Positions 21,380-33,884 of a stretch of DNA of 64,000 nucleotides are shown here, one piece after another. The position numbers and the translations under genes were made by a program. Every line of letters starts with the position of its first letter. Position 1 is the first letter of the stretch. The stretch comes from Cervus elaphus (Eukaryota > Chordata > Mammalia > Artiodactyla > Cervidae): positions 52,593,616 to 52,657,615 of the forward strand of contig NC_057848.1 in assembly GCF_910594005.1 (NCBI RefSeq). The letters are read 5' to 3'. The notes below the pieces were generated by a model. The model made no database searches and was not told where the DNA came from. It worked only from the letters and a program-made list of their open reading frames with translations.

Positions 21380-23300
21380 CTTCTGTCCCACCCCACCCCC
21401 CAAAATCGAAGCACCCAATCAAGTGCCCCCAGTAAACGGCCAATCCCTTTCTACTTTCTCGGGACCCTCCTCAGCGCCGTGTGCTCCCCGCGGCCCACGA
21501 GTGATGCAAACGACCCTATCCTTCCAAGGGGAGGGCAGGCGCTGGAACGTGCTATAAACGACGCCCACTCCCTGCCTTCCAAGCCCCCAAACGGATTCGA
21601 TTGTTGTTTCGTGGGGCTTTTTTTTTTTTTTTCTTTTCTTCCTCCGAACCTCCGAAGTGTTCTCCCTTCCCATTGGCCAGAGCTGCCCCTTGACGCCACC
21701 CTGGCCTTGCTCGCTGATTGGTCCATTCTGGATGTGCCCAAGCCTTTTTCCCAGGGTGTGGCCCCCCCCGCCCCCAACAGGGTTCTGACCCCTGGCTCCT
21801 CCCTTCCCTCCCAGCCCCCCTCTCTGTTCCGAATGGTACCGCCCTGGCTCGGCTCCCCCACGGCCCAGGCCCCTGCCCTTAGGGCCCCCGGACGGGGCGG
21901 GGCACGCTGGGGACGGGCAGAGGGCGGTGGTGGCGCCTTCCTGCCGAGCCCGAGACCGCCCCCGCCACCCTTCTGCAGCCCTCGTAGGTCCCACTTTCCC
22001 CTGGGCAGTTTTCGTCCAGCCTCGGTAGTCCCGTCCCGTCTGTGCGGCCCCCTCCGTGGTCTTTAGGTCATCCCGATCGGCAGCGTTAAATCGCTGCCCT
22101 CAGCGCTCCACACACGCCCATCCGCCTCCACCCTCGGGTTCTTGCAGCACTCCGTCCCCGCGTCTGCTCACCCTTCCCCTCCCAAGCCCGCCGAAGCCCC
22201 GGCCCGCCTTCCTCGCAGACTGTCCATCCCCAGGATCCCCCTCCCTGTGTGTGGCCCTTCCTCCCAGCGGCCTCCCCTTCGCGGCTTCCCCTCCCCTTCG
22301 TGGCCAGCGTGGTGGAGCACTCCCGGCCCACCCCCCCCCTTCCTCCGTACCCCGCGCTCCCTTCTTATGTTGTCCCTTCACGTCCCTCGCTAAGTCCCTC
22401 CCAGCCCAGCCCCCCCGCCACCACCCGTACACACGTACCCCTCCCTCCGAGGCGTCCCCCGGCGCCCCTCCCCTACCCCCGCTTGTCTACGCCCCTCCCA
22501 CCCACCCCGTCCTTTTGTCTCCTCTTTGGTCTCTAAGTCCCCCGCCCCTCCCTCACTCCCGCCCTCGCTCCCCGCGAGCACGCTCTTATCTTCCCCGGGT
22601 CCCGGCGTCCCGCCCCCTGGCCGCGCCCCGCCGGCCCCCTCCCTCCCGCGGCCCCATCTCCGCCCTCGGCGCTCCGCCCTCCCCCCCGCGGCTCCGGGCC
22701 CGCCAGCCCTGCCGACCTCCCGGGTTCCCGGCTCGCTCCTCCCGCCGCCGCCGCCGCCGCCACCGCCACGGCCGCCGCGGCTCCCCGACCCACCCTTCCC
22801 GGGCCGGCGGCTCGCGCTCCAGCGCAGTTCCCCTCCGCACACACACGCACTCCCTCCGCCCCACCTCGCCCGGGCGGCCCTGCGGTGGCCCGGCCCCGAG
22901 AGGCGCGCAGGCTGCCCTCGGGGGAGCCTCGGCGTCCCGCGGCCACGGGCACCTCGCGGGCGGGCGCACCGCTCGGGAGCGCGAACCCAGGCCAGGTCGC
23001 TCCCTCACCCACCCAGCCCGGCCCCCGGCGGCCGCCCGGGACGCAGGCGCCCGTCGGAAGTGTTTGAGGGACCCGGTGGGCCGCGGTGTCTCCCGCAACC
23101 GGGGCCTGGCCAGTGCGCCGCAGGGACACGCTGCGACCTGACCGCCCGGGATGACTTTACTCGGAGCTTCCTCCCTGCTCCCGCCCTAAACCTGTGTGCC
23201 TTCAACGCGCACAGCGGGGACTCGGCAGCGAGCGGGATGAAGTGGGAGGGGGACTGTCCCGAAAATACTCTAAGGGACCTTAGCAGGGGACCGTGAGGCT
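21380..23300. promoter_or_regulatory. Orphan CpG island 1.3 kb downstream of UTP14A
   Basis: About 1.9 kb of very GC- and CpG-rich sequence. CCAAT boxes lie at 21415-21419 and 21440-21444 (+ strand) and inverted ones at 21672-21676 and 21717-21721. An ATGCAAA octamer-like word is near 21503 and TATAAA is at 21553-21558. A (CCG)n tract lies near 22740-22775. Long frames on both strands (up to 361 codons, Pro/Arg/Ala-rich) are expected from composition and are not called genes. It may be a distal BCORL1 promoter, a lncRNA start or an enhancer. Confidence 0.6.
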
Positions 23301-26300
23301 CAGAGAGGCAAGGGCCAGTGACACGCCCCGGCCACCCGAGGAGAAAAGGCGAGCGATGTTGCCTCTAGCCTTTTGTATCCACCCCACTCGCGTGGAGCAC
23401 TGGAATTAAACCTCAGTCGGGACGGGAGATGCGGCTCAAGAGAACACAGGCCAATGGGCACTTAAAAAAAATTCTATCCTACGATGCCCACGTTGAAGGC
23501 GTTTCCTCACCTGAACCTCTCCCCCGACCCCACTCCCCACTCTGTCTTACCTATTTACCCACCAGACTGGAAGCTCTTTGAAGGGGGCCCTGTTTATCTC
23601 TGTGGCTCCCTCAATGGATCCCTTGTGATCGGGCGGACAAGTGGATGTATTTGTTAACTGCCCGCATTTGGGATCTGTCATTATCGTGTGACTTAAGGTT
23701 GTAAACTCGGGAGGGACAGGACCGGGTCCGGATTACTAGCTCGTGCCAGGCACAGCATGATGCCCAGAGAGATGGGCCATCAACGTTTTTTGAGACTGGT
23801 GTAGTTAATTATGCAGGAGGCAGATGCCTACCTCCTCCTGGTCCTGAGAACTCCCAGGTCCAAAGCTGGATGGCCTGAGTAAGGAAGAAAATAAGGAGCA
23901 GCCTTAGTTCATTCTCAGTCCCAGGCTGACTTCCTAGGACCAGACACCTCTACACTTGTTATCAGCACACCGGATGATGTGCCTTTCCAAGACTGAGAGT
24001 GGGTTTGCAGAGAACCGTAAAATTCCCAGTTTAACTCCCATCCGTTTGCAGATGGAGCTGGGAGGAGGGAGGTAGCCAGTTTTTTTTCTCAGTGTGAAGC
24101 TAACTGTCCCATATAAGGATCAAACCTATAGCTCTTCATCCATTTACCCCAAGGTCAAACAGAACCCCACTGTGTCAGAGGAAGGAAGCTACAAACAAAC
24201 TGGACCCAATCAACAGCAGTTAACCCCAGGGGAGGAGGGACAGTGGAAGCACCCCTTCCTCTCATTTAGGGATGCAAGATTCACCCTGTACTTGGCAGCG
24301 GCTTATTTGTAATGTGGTCACTTTAGAGTGAGTCCAGTTCCCTGCCCACCTCACACCCCCGCCCACAGTCCGACAGGTCCTCTCTGTCCTTCCTCAGCCC
24401 CACACTGTCTTTACCCAAGCCAGCTTGCTCTAAATGGACACGGTCAGTGATCCAAGCAGAAACTCAAACCGTAACAATTGGACAGTGTCAAGAGAGTCAG
24501 ACAGAGATGCCTCGGAGCGCCCGGCCTCCTCCTCTGCCTTGGCACAAATGTTCTTATTGTCCTGTAAAGAAATACGAAATTCCCTCCCCAGCTGTGGAGG
24601 GGGGCTGCTCCAGGGCTTAGCCCCCAAGGAGAGAGTTTCTAGCCCAACCCAGTCTCTCTGCCCCCTAATTCTTGATAATGGAACAGTCACCATCTCTCTT
24701 CCCCATCCTAGTCAAGACTGGCCCCCTGGACCATTTGTCCCCCTCCCCAAGGAGATGAAGGAAAGTGGGGCTGGAGCTATACATGAGGAGATTACTACAC
24801 TGTTCCAAAGTTCTCTTTAGGGACCGTTAGCACACCAAAATACATATTTGGAAAATACCCACAATTAACACTGGGAGAAAAACAGTAAACACAGTGTCAC
24901 TTTGCCAGGCTCAAGAGTTTTGTTTTGTTTAAATGCTAATGGCCTCAAATGGGGAGCAGCATCCATCAGTTAAATAAACAAGCCATTAGACGGAGACTAC
25001 AAGTGTCAACACATGACTAATCTACTAATTGGGAGAAGGCATCACCAGTCAGAAGCAAAGCATGCTGGGGACTGTGGAGCAGGCTGCTGAAGCACACAGT
25101 AGGTGGTTTTGGAGCCCGTGAGACCTGAGTTTGAATCCTGCCTCTCCCAGTTGTTAACCGTGTGGCCTTCAATGAGTCAAGTTGCCAAACCTCTCTGAAC
25201 TTCTGTGTTCCATTCTGTAAAATGGGGACCAGTACAGTATCTGTATCACAGGACTGTTGTGGGGATGAACTGAGATAATACAAGTCAAGTTCTGAGCCTG
25301 CCACACCATTAAGTGCTCAATGCCTGTTAGCTATTATCATTAACAATAAAGTACCTAGCACATTGTATACACTCCAAAAGTGGTAGCAGTGAAGATGAAA
25401 AAGAAATGACTTAAGGTTGCTTGATAATAGCCATGAAAGGTGAGCTTGGACCCTTGGTGTCCCCAGAACCTACCAGATACAGCTGGCAAAGGCATGCTGT
25501 TGGTTAATTAATTTTAACTTAAGGATGTCTCTTTAACTTGGGATTAGCGTCAGTCCTTAATGATCACTGCCCTGTTCCATAGTTGCTGGATTCTAGGGCC
25601 TTCTGTCCTGGCACCTGACTAAGAGACGAGTTATGCTGGCCTTTCCGGGTGGAGACCAGCCTGGTAGTGTCCTGGGCATCCTTCCCCAGCCAACCAGACC
25701 CATCCCGTAGAGAGTATTCTAGGCTGTTCTTGGTTGCCTTCTTCCTGTTGTGTGTCAAGACAGGTGGGGACCACAGTACTGACAGGGGCCAGGGTAAGGA
25801 GGAAAGGGGTGGGGGTGGGGGGCCACAGGATCCTCAGGAGAAATAACTGTGACCCAATCAAAGTTGGTGGCTTTTGCTTCTTGCCCCAGCCTCTCCTTTT
25901 GAAGCCTGCTGTCTTCCCTGTCACCTGCCAAGGAAGTCTGTCCTCAGCCAAATAGTCTCCCTCTTCACCTGCCTGCTCCACTGATATCCCATCTCCCCTT
26001 GTCCCTTCCTGTTCCAGGAGAGTCTTGCTCTCAATTTGAAAGGTTGGGAAGTACCAAGTACCGCTTTAGAACATGCTCTCTCTCTGCACAGGTAAGGAGT
26101 TAAGCTACTAGTGGCTTAACATTCCACTCCCTCCCCAGGTCTTGGAGTTTCTGTAGGAACCTCTTTAATTTGGAAAACAAAGCTTCAAGGTGCCTAGAAA
26201 AGAATGCAGACAGATGGCAGGGGATTTCTGGGCCTGCAACAGGCTGAGGTGGCCTGGGCAGGAGACATCTTTTACCCTTCATTGTCCGTGATGCTCTGTT

Positions 26301-27252
26301 TAGCCTTGAACTTGAACTCTGGGCCCCAAGCAGACCCACCCAACTCCACCAGGCCCTATCCTCTCCAGTTCTACACCTGGAGTACCTCCCACACCCAAGC
26401 AACCACGTTATTCCTCAAGCTCCATGCTCCTTCATCCACACCTCCCAGCCGGAGCCCTGAAATAGGCCCCCTCCAGGCTGGGCAATTCACTAGCCAAAAG
26501 CAGATTAACCTGATCAATTAAGCCTTCTCCACAACTGTTTATTGAATGCTGAGGGGTTAATGTGTTGTCCCTCTAGCCACACCCAACCGGACTGCAGTTC
26601 TCCCAGCACACTAGTCAGATCTGTGCCGGAGTCCATGCTGTTGGCAACTGTTCTCTGACTCTGGACCTCTGTAACCAGTGCCCTCTCCTGCCCTGTTCTC
26701 TGCAAATCAAATTTTCTTGTTCCAAGGACGAGCCCAACTGTCCCTCCAACTCCCACCCCCCCGCCCCAGCTCCAGAAAGCTGCTCACCTCTGAAAGGTGT
26801 CTCAGGTGAAGCCTCAGTAGTCTCTCTTCGAGGGCCTCCTTGCACATTCTGCCAGGCAGGCATACAAGTGAGTTGCTGGCTTGCTGTAACTATGGGATGG
26901 ATGTAACCTTCTTGTAGACAAGGACTGCTTCTGCTTCATTTTATACTTTGGGTTTAAAACTTTTCAATCCCCTAGAAAGGACTGGATTGTACAGTGAACC
27001 CCATCACCTAGTTTCCACAGCTATCAAGATGTTGCCTGCTTCATGTTTGTATCCCCCATCCCACTCAAACAGTGCCTCGCACTGCCTTGAACAGCTCTTT
27101 CAACAAAGGAGCTGGGGCTTGGTGGGTGGGAAGCGGTGGGCATTTAGGCTTGCAGAGCAAGTTCCCCGGGGGTGATGCAGGCTGGGGGAGTGGGTAACTA
27201 ACATAGAAAGTTGTCCATGCTTGGGCACCTGTTATGAGCCAGGTTATGAATT
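23300..27252. other. Intergenic, no gene seen; scattered old repeats
   Basis: An L2-like 3-prime piece lies at about 23560-23660 ('tggaagctctttgaagggg', 'tttatctctgtggc') and a MIR at 25090-25345. The rest looks unique. Frames of 60-130 codons on both strands show no coding features that I recognise. Confidence 0.55.
25090..25345 (+). repeat. MIR SINE
   Basis: The full MIR order is present: 'gagtttgaatcctgcctctcc', 'gtgtggccttcaatgagtcaag', 'ctgtaaaatggggacc', 'aagtgctcaatgcc'. Confidence 0.8.
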
Positions 27253-27442
27253 GGGCTTCCCTTGTGGCTCAGCTGGTAAAGAATCCGCCGGCAATGAGGG
27301 AGACCTGGGTTTGATCCCTAGGTTGGGAAGATCCCCTGGAGAAAGGAAAGGCTACCCACTCCAGTATTCTGGCCTGGAGAATTCCATGGATTGTATAGTC
27401 TATGGGGTGGCAAAGAGTTGGACACGACTGAGTGACTTTCAC
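27253..27442 (+). mobile_element. Bov-tA SINE
   Basis: Near full-length, from 'gggcttcccttgtggctcag' to 'gacacgactgagtgactttc'. It splits or abuts a minus-strand MIR that continues at 27460. Confidence 0.94.
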
Positions 27443-27459
27443 ATGAGCCATGTGCTTTA

Positions 27460-27620
27460 TGGTTGATCTCATTTCACCCTCCCCTCATGGGCAGGTACTG
27501 TTATCTTGATTTTACAGGTGAGGCCATGAGACTCAGAGAGATGAAGAGACTTAACCAGTTCCCCCAAATGGACAATGGCAGAGCCGAGATTCTAATCCAA
27601 GCCCTGTGCCCTGCTCGCTA
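27460..27620 (-). repeat. MIR SINE, minus strand
   Basis: 'gattttacaggtgaggccatgag', 'agagagatgaagagacttaacc' and 'gccgagattctaatccaagccc' are the reversed MIR core. Confidence 0.7.
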
Positions 27621-27877
27621 TGCCGTGCAGTCTGCCTCAGAGTGCCAGACAGACTGCCACCTGCTCTGCTTCAGCTTTACAGAATACAAGACATGCTTTG
27701 TGTGTGTCCTTGTAGAGTAGCACACACACGTGTGCATGCACACAAGCATACACACCCACGCAGCGACCTGCACATTCACAGTAGGATTGTAAAATAATTG
27801 CACTGATTTTTCGTCTGTGGGATCAATATTCTTATCTTATAAATTACCCCTTAGCCCTGCAAGCATGGAGGGAAGAG

Positions 27878-27896
27878 GGGGCACCAGGAGGCAGAG
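27878..27896 (+). promoter_or_regulatory. Weak candidate CTCF site
   Basis: gggcaccaggaggcagagg keeps the CACCAGGAGGCAG core of CTCF but lacks the preferred C before the core and the 3-prime CTA. Scored by eye only. Confidence 0.25.
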
Positions 27897-28029
27897 GCCT
27901 GAGCAGTGCTTCTGTTGCAAGTGTTGAGGAAATTGGGAGAGCCTCCCCCACCATATCCTGGAGCTTCCGTGTTCTCAAAAGGGAAATAGTTTCTTTCCTC
28001 CATCCCACCAATACAGTACATTCTCTTCA

Positions 28030-28420
28030 GATCTCCACAATGACCTTGAAACCTGCACCTTCCTCTTCAGCCATATCTTCCTCCCTCAACAAATCTTGCT
28101 CTTTGCAGCCTTTGTCCTTTTGCAGCACCCTCCCACTACACAAGGATTCAGATTCCTCCTGTTCCTGGAGTCAGAGATACCCTCCCCACCTCTTTCCATA
28201 CCTCAATTCTCCAAGTCAGGGTTCAAGACTCACTTCCTCTGAGAAGTCTCCCCTGATTCCGACCACCTCAGCTTTTTCATCCAGTCTGATTTTGGGGTTT
28301 TCTTGTTTTTGTTTTTTGCTAAATCTTGATGCTCTGCTCTCATGCCTAGTTCTCTAGCTGTTTCTTATCATCTGTTTCCTTGCCCACACTGTAAGTCCCT
28401 TGAGCTCACAGTTTTGGCTA
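28030..28420 (+). repeat. L2 LINE 3-prime region
   Basis: 'tcaagactcacttcctctgagaagtctcccctgattcc' and 'ctgtaagtcccttgagctcacag' follow L2 order. Confidence 0.6.
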
Positions 28421-28439
28421 CAGAGAAATAAAGGAAAGT

Positions 28440-30300
28440 CTTTCAAGAAAGACACGTGGTCAGCTTCCTTTTTCTTCCCTTGGTCCTTGCTTCCTCCACG
28501 TTGTCATTTAGGCTTCTAGCTTTGCTGCCACTGGCATCTTTTCTACAAAGATCATGAGGTAAAAAGGAGAGTCACATGTTTACCTTGACCTCTTCTTTTT
28601 ATTTTTTCACCTTATCTTTCATTTGCTTAGGTGGGCAGAGGGCTACCTGGGTCTGAAAAGCCTTAAATACAGAAAATTCACTCTGAAGCTACTCTCTGGC
28701 TTTGAGGGTCTTTTTTTCCCTAAGCATTCATAGGAGGGGAAACAAAATCTACTGGGCAGGTTAATACCTGCAACATCACTTCCCATTTCCCTCCCCTTTA
28801 CCTACTTCGCCTGCCCCTCTCCCCCTCCTTCTCCCCACAAACTGTTCCAACACACACACACAGTATTACAGCTAGAAAGAGACAGCTCATTTTCCAGATC
28901 TCAGGAACTCCAAGCAAGGAAGGTTGGGACAATGTTCCACAGACTTAGAGACAGGGTCACCTCATGCCACCAAAGGAATTCTTTCCACTTGGAAAGATGC
29001 TGAGCACTGAGGGATCACTTTCATCTTTGAGCAAGTTCCCCCTACTGGGCCAGGGAGGGTGGAGAGGCAAGTTTTGAGCCCCCTCCCTTTCTCCCAAAAC
29101 AACCCTGGAAATTTAAGAGTGAAGGTGTTGAAGAATGTCCTCGTCTTGAAAAAGGCCAGAGCTAAATGCCCAGCCTTGCAGTACCTGTCAGTAAAAGTAC
29201 CAAAATGGGCTGTAACTCTCTTAGTGTGACGCCTCCCTCCCTCCGTGCTGAGCCTGAAACCAGAGATGCTTCGACAATGCTGTGCCTGATTCTCACGCAT
29301 TCTCACTTCTCTCCCCAAGGAGGTGCGGCCAGGAAGGCTATTGCTGCTCCATCTTACAGAAAGGGGGAACTGAGGCGCCGAGGGAGACAGGACAAGTCCA
29401 ATTATCTCACAGGAAGAGAAATTCCTTTTCAGCTTTGGGGACCCCCTCTTAACCCTGAGGGAGTCCCCGTCCTCTCCGCTGGGTTTCCCAGCACGGAGGA
29501 GTTCTGACAGAGCTTCCAGGAATGAAGGTGAAGAGAGGATGGTCCATTCCTTCCTGTCGCTCCAATTCCTTTAACCGGGGGTCACGGGTGGCATCTCGAT
29601 CTTTTCTGGCTCTCCTCCAGCAGCTCTCAACACTCCCTGCGCCCGGCGCCCCGCCCCTGTTTCCCAAAGGCCTTTCAAGAACCACCCTACACTGGGCCAC
29701 TCCCTTCCCTAAGCTAACTCGGGGACCCCAGGAGGACCTCCAGGCCTGGCCCTACTGATCCAGCAGGCTGAGGGCCCCAAAGAACCACGCAGGCTGATAG
29801 GAGAGATGTCTCAAGAGAAGCCAGACTCGCCCCTGGTTAGAACGCCGGCTCTGAGTATCCTCCATTGGAGCCCTGGACTTGCCCTTGTCTTTCTAGTGAA
29901 AAGGTGCCTGCCTGACTGCCTATGTGGAAAGTGCTGCCCTTGACCCTTGAAGGGAGGACGGTCTCTGGATTCACCCCTATTCTGCCCCTGTCTGCCTTTC
30001 CATCAGACGGATCTGGGAGGTGGGAGTGAACAAAAGTCTTCTCCTGCAGCACAGATCCTAATTTAGCCTCTGGCCAGGGCTGCGGGGATTGGTCAGTGTG
30101 TGGAGCTGGGAGGTCCATTGAGGCCTGGAATAATGGGGGAGGGTTGTCTGTGGCCAGCAGTAGGGCCAGGATTAGAAATCAGAGCAAGTGTCTCCTGTTT
30201 AGAGCCTCCTATTAAAGAATGCCTAGTCCTGCTCTGCCAGCAGCTGGGTTTAACTGGGACCCTTTCCTTGAGGAGGCAGTGAAAGAAAAGTCCCTAGAGT
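28440..30300. other. Unique intergenic sequence, no gene seen
   Basis: No repeat or coding pattern that I recognise. A mildly GC-rich segment at 29300-29720 carries overlapping short frames but no promoter arrangement or splice pair that I can support. Confidence 0.45.
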
Positions 30301-30309
30301 TGGCCTCAG

Positions 30310-30450
30310 GAGGTTTGATTTCTAGTCCTGGTTCTGATACCCACTTTCTGTGTGGCTGGCCTTAAACAAGCCACTTCCCTTCTTTAATCTTCAATTTCTT
30401 CATCTAAAAAAATGGAATCGGTCTTAGTCTCTAACGTTCCACCTAGTTCT
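30310..30450 (+). repeat. MIR SINE, partial
   Basis: 'tagtcctggttctgatacccac', 'gtgtggctggccttaaacaagccac' and 'aatttcttcatct' give the MIR order. Confidence 0.7.
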
Positions 30451-30510
30451 GAGAATGTACTACTTCCAGCCTGTGGGAGTATTAAAAAAAAGTTGTTCTA
30501 TCAATTTTAT

Positions 30511-30716
30511 GGGCTTCCCTCATAGCTCAGTGGGTAAAGAATCCACCTGTAATGCAGGAGACCCAGGTTCGATTCCTGTGTTGGGAAGATGCCCTGGAGA
30601 AGGAAATAGCAACCCACTCCAGTATTCTTGCCTGGAGAATCCCATGGACAGAGGAACCAGCAGGCTACAGTCCATGGGGTTGCAAGAGTCGGACACAACT
30701 TAGCAACTAAACTACC
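30511..30716 (+). mobile_element. Bov-tA SINE
   Basis: Full-length, from 'gggcttccctcatagctcag' to 'ggacacaacttagcaac'. Confidence 0.95.
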
Positions 30717-30793
30717 ACCATTGATCTTGTAGAGTTAAAAAGAAGACAATGAAGGGGAAAAGAATTGGAAGGAATGCAAAATAAAAGAGAAAA

Positions 30794-31490
30794 ATGAAAT
30801 ACTATTCTTCTTCCATTAAAAACTTTATGAAAGTATCACACCTCATTGTAGAAATTTTTAAAATACCAGAAACTGTAAAGATCATAAAAAAATTCATAAT
30901 CCTACCACATAGCCTACTATTGCTAACATTTCAGTCTTTGTATTTTACAGTATATTTTATTTTAAACAAAACAGAATCATGCTATATACAATTGGTCTGT
31001 AACCTATATTTTTATATAAAATGTATATTATATTTTTCAATGTCATTAAATATTTTTTGAAAACATGATTTTTAAAGACTTCATAGTATTCTGTTCAGTG
31101 AGTGTGCCATAATTTATTTACCCACTCTTTTGTTAGGTGTATAGATTGTTTAGCTTTTTCTATTAAATAAATATAATCTCTTATGAACATTCTTTGTGCA
31201 TATGTGACTTTACAAAAAACTAGATCAAGAGGTATGCATGTTAAAATTTTATGACTGGTACATGTGTAAAAGTTAAATAGTTTAACAAACCCCATGTACT
31301 CATCTCCTCTTTTCAATAATTATCAAGTGATGACCAATAGTTTTTCACCTACTTATTTCTTATTTCTTCCTGCCAATGGAAATTATTTAGAAGCAAATCT
31401 TGTACATCATGTAATTTTGGTAGGTGTATTTTTAATATTTTGACATACAGAGCCATATTGAGCTATTAAAAGATTTTACTAGTTTAGGCT
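30794..31490 (+). repeat. AT-rich old interspersed repeat, family uncertain
   Basis: Words such as 'taacatttcagtctttgtat', 'gtcattaaatattttttgaaaac' and 'ccataatttatttacccactc' follow a familiar old mammalian LINE- or DNA-transposon-like 3-prime sequence. Similar AT-rich sequence continues at 32285-32560 and 32970-33130 around younger SINEs. Confidence 0.4.
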
Positions 31491-31499
31491 CCCACCGGA

Positions 31500-31870
31500 A
31501 TGTTCAGACAAGTTTTATTCATAATAACACAGTCACTGCAAACTGGAAACAACCCAAATAACTATCACCAGGTGAATAATTTTTTAATGGTATATTTATT
31601 ACAATGGAATACCACTCAGCAATGCAAAGGAATAAATCCAAATACAGGTAACAATGTGGGTGAACTTCAAAAACATTTATTCTGAGTGAGAGAAATCAGA
31701 CTAAAATACTATATACTGTATAATGTAATTATATGAAATTCCAGAAAATACAAACAAAACTATAGTGACATAAAGCAGGGGAGAGAGGTATGGGAAGAGA
31801 TGGACTATAAAAAGCAAAATTTGGGGGGCCATGGATATGTTTTGTATCTTGATTGTGGCACTGGTTTTAT
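31500..31870 (+). mobile_element. Old L1 LINE 3-prime fragment
   Basis: 'gcaaactggaaacaacccaaata', 'atggaataccactcagcaatg' and 'gtgaacttcaaaaacattta' are the classic mammalian L1 3-prime sequence, + strand. Confidence 0.75.
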
Positions 31871-31878
31871 CAGTAGGT

Positions 31879-32218
31879 ATATATACTGATAGGGCTTCCC
31901 TGATAGCTCAGTTGGTAAAGAATCCGCCTGCAATGCAGGAGACTCCGGTTCAATTCCTGGGTCAGGAAGATTCTCTGGCGAAGGAATAGGCTACCCACTC
32001 CAGTATTCTCGGGATTCCCTAGTGGCTCAGCTGGCAAAGAACCTACCTGCAATGCGGGAGACCTGGATTTGATCCCTGGGTTGGAAAGATCCCCTGGAGA
32101 AGGGAAAGGCTACCCACTCCAGGATTCTGGCCTAGAGAATTCCACAGACTGTACAGTCCATGGGGTTGCAAATAGTCGGACACAACTGAGCGATTTTCAG
32201 GGTCAGGATATATACTGA
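31879..32218 (+). mobile_element. Tandem Bov-tA dimer with target-site duplication
   Basis: Two head-to-tail units lie at 31892-32010 (head part only, ending 'cagtattctc') and 32011-32200 (full, ending 'gacacaactgagcgatttt'). The 11-mer atatatactga at 31879-31889 and 32208-32218 flanks the pair, so the dimer inserted as one unit. Confidence 0.9.
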
Positions 32219-32562
32219 AACTCAATAAATTACACAATTTAAATGGACATTAATTGTAGCTAATTATCCTTCAATCAGGCAGATTTTTAAAACATGCTTC
32301 CCTTAACTCTTACCAGCAGTGTATTATTTAAACAAATATTATTAAAATAAAGTAAAATGTAAACATTTATATGGGTAAAATATTCTATGTTGATATACCA
32401 GGATTTGAACTTGAATTTGCATTTTTTCAGCAATATTAAATATTTTTCCTAGTTTATAGGCCAATAGTATTTCTTGTTTTGCAAATTGCCACTTCATGTC
32501 CTTTGCCTAGTTTTCTCACTAGGTATTTTGTTTTTCATGTGGATTTGTAAGACTTCTTTATA

Positions 32563-32708
32563 CACCAAAGATTCTTGTGCTCAGTCGCTCAGTCGTGTCT
32601 GACTCTTATGACTCCATGGACTGTAGCCTGCCAGCCTCCTCTGTCTGTGGGATTTCCCAGGCAAGAACACTGGAGTGGGTTTTTTTTCCTTCTCCACCAA
32701 AGATTCTT
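32563..32708 (-). mobile_element. Truncated BovA SINE with 14-nt target-site duplication
   Basis: The body at 32577-32694 is the reversed Bov-A unit. The 14-mer caccaaagattctt occurs exactly at 32563-32576 and 32695-32708. The clean duplication marks a truncated but bona fide insertion. Confidence 0.93.
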
Positions 32709-32752
32709 AAACTTTGTCATATATTGTAAATGCTCTTTGCCTTGTAATTTCG

Positions 32753-32968
32753 CTTGTGGTGTTGGTAAGTCGTATCCGACTCTTGTGACCCCCATGGATT
32801 GTACCTGCCAGGCTCCTCTGTCCATGGTATTCTCCAGGCAAGAATACTGAAGTAGGTTGCCATTTCCTTCTCCAGGGGATCTTCCTGACCCAGGACTCGA
32901 ACCCAGGTCTCCTGCATTGCAGGCAGATTCTTTACTGACTGAGCTACAAGGGAAGCCCTTGTGGTGTT
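32753..32968 (-). mobile_element. Bov-tA SINE with 11-nt target-site duplication
   Basis: The body at 32764-32957 ends in the reversed head 'agctacaagggaagccc'. cttgtggtgtt occurs at 32753-32763 and 32958-32968. Confidence 0.94.
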
Positions 32969-33159
32969 ATTAGTTTTTTAATACAGAAGTTTTATATTTT
33001 TACATAACAATATATTTTCACATCCTTTATTGTATCTTCGTTTACCTTTATGCCTAGAAAGACTTTCCTTATTCTCAAGACCAGAAGAATATTCCCCTAT
33101 TTTCTTCTAGGTTTCTTATGGTCTTATTGTTTGCCATTCTTTTCCACTCTGGAGCAGAG

Positions 33160-33350
33160 TCGGTAGTGCAAGCATTGACTCAGGAGTCAGATGGAGCTGG
33201 AACCAAAATCAACTTACTAGCCCTGTAACCAAGGGCATATTCAGCTTCCTCCACTATAAAGTGAGGATAATAATAGTTTCCAACTTACAGGGTGGTTTTC
33301 AGGATTAAATGAAATAATATATGTAAATAATTTGTAGAGCAATGAGAGTA
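33160..33350 (+). repeat. MIR SINE
   Basis: 'gtgcaagcattgactcaggagtcag', 'ctagccctgtaaccaagggc' and 'ttcaggattaaatgaaataat' give the MIR order. Confidence 0.75.
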
Positions 33351-33884
33351 TCATCTCTGGCTGGAAGAATGGAAATGAGACTGGCATCCAGAGTCCTTAA
33401 AGAACCCCCATCCCAGGCTCAGGGGGAAGGTTAGAGAGTGGGGAGAGGCAAAGATGGTGAGGGGAATATGTATAGCAAATTGACAATGCTCAAGCAACAT
33501 CAGCAACTGTATTTGGACATTTTTTTTATTTTGAGCTGCTCAGTATACAAGCACTAATGGTTTGAAGCAAATTCTAAGACACATGAAGGGAGATACTCCG
33601 TCTCTCTACCCGCTGGCAGCTAGGTAGCAGGGATGCAGCCCAAGATCTGCCAGTCAGATGCCTTCTCTCCCTTTGGACTTTGGAACTTGAGCATACAGCA
33701 CTGCAGGGGAGAACAGCAATTATTCCTGGAGGTCTCAGCACCCAGACATCCAGAAGAGCAGCAAGCCTCGGAGGAGACCATGCGGTCACAGCATCCTGAG
33801 CAAGCCTGTCCTGTGGCATGATCCCGACCGGGCCTGCCTCACCTGCTTCCCACCCTTTTCCTGAGGCCTTTTTTTTTTTACTTC

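Noticed and set aside
22056..23296. Frames of 361 and 256 codons (+) and 198 codons (-)
   Set aside because: Same reason: stop-poor GC-rich DNA, proline and arginine repeats, mutually overlapping frames, no splice or family evidence.
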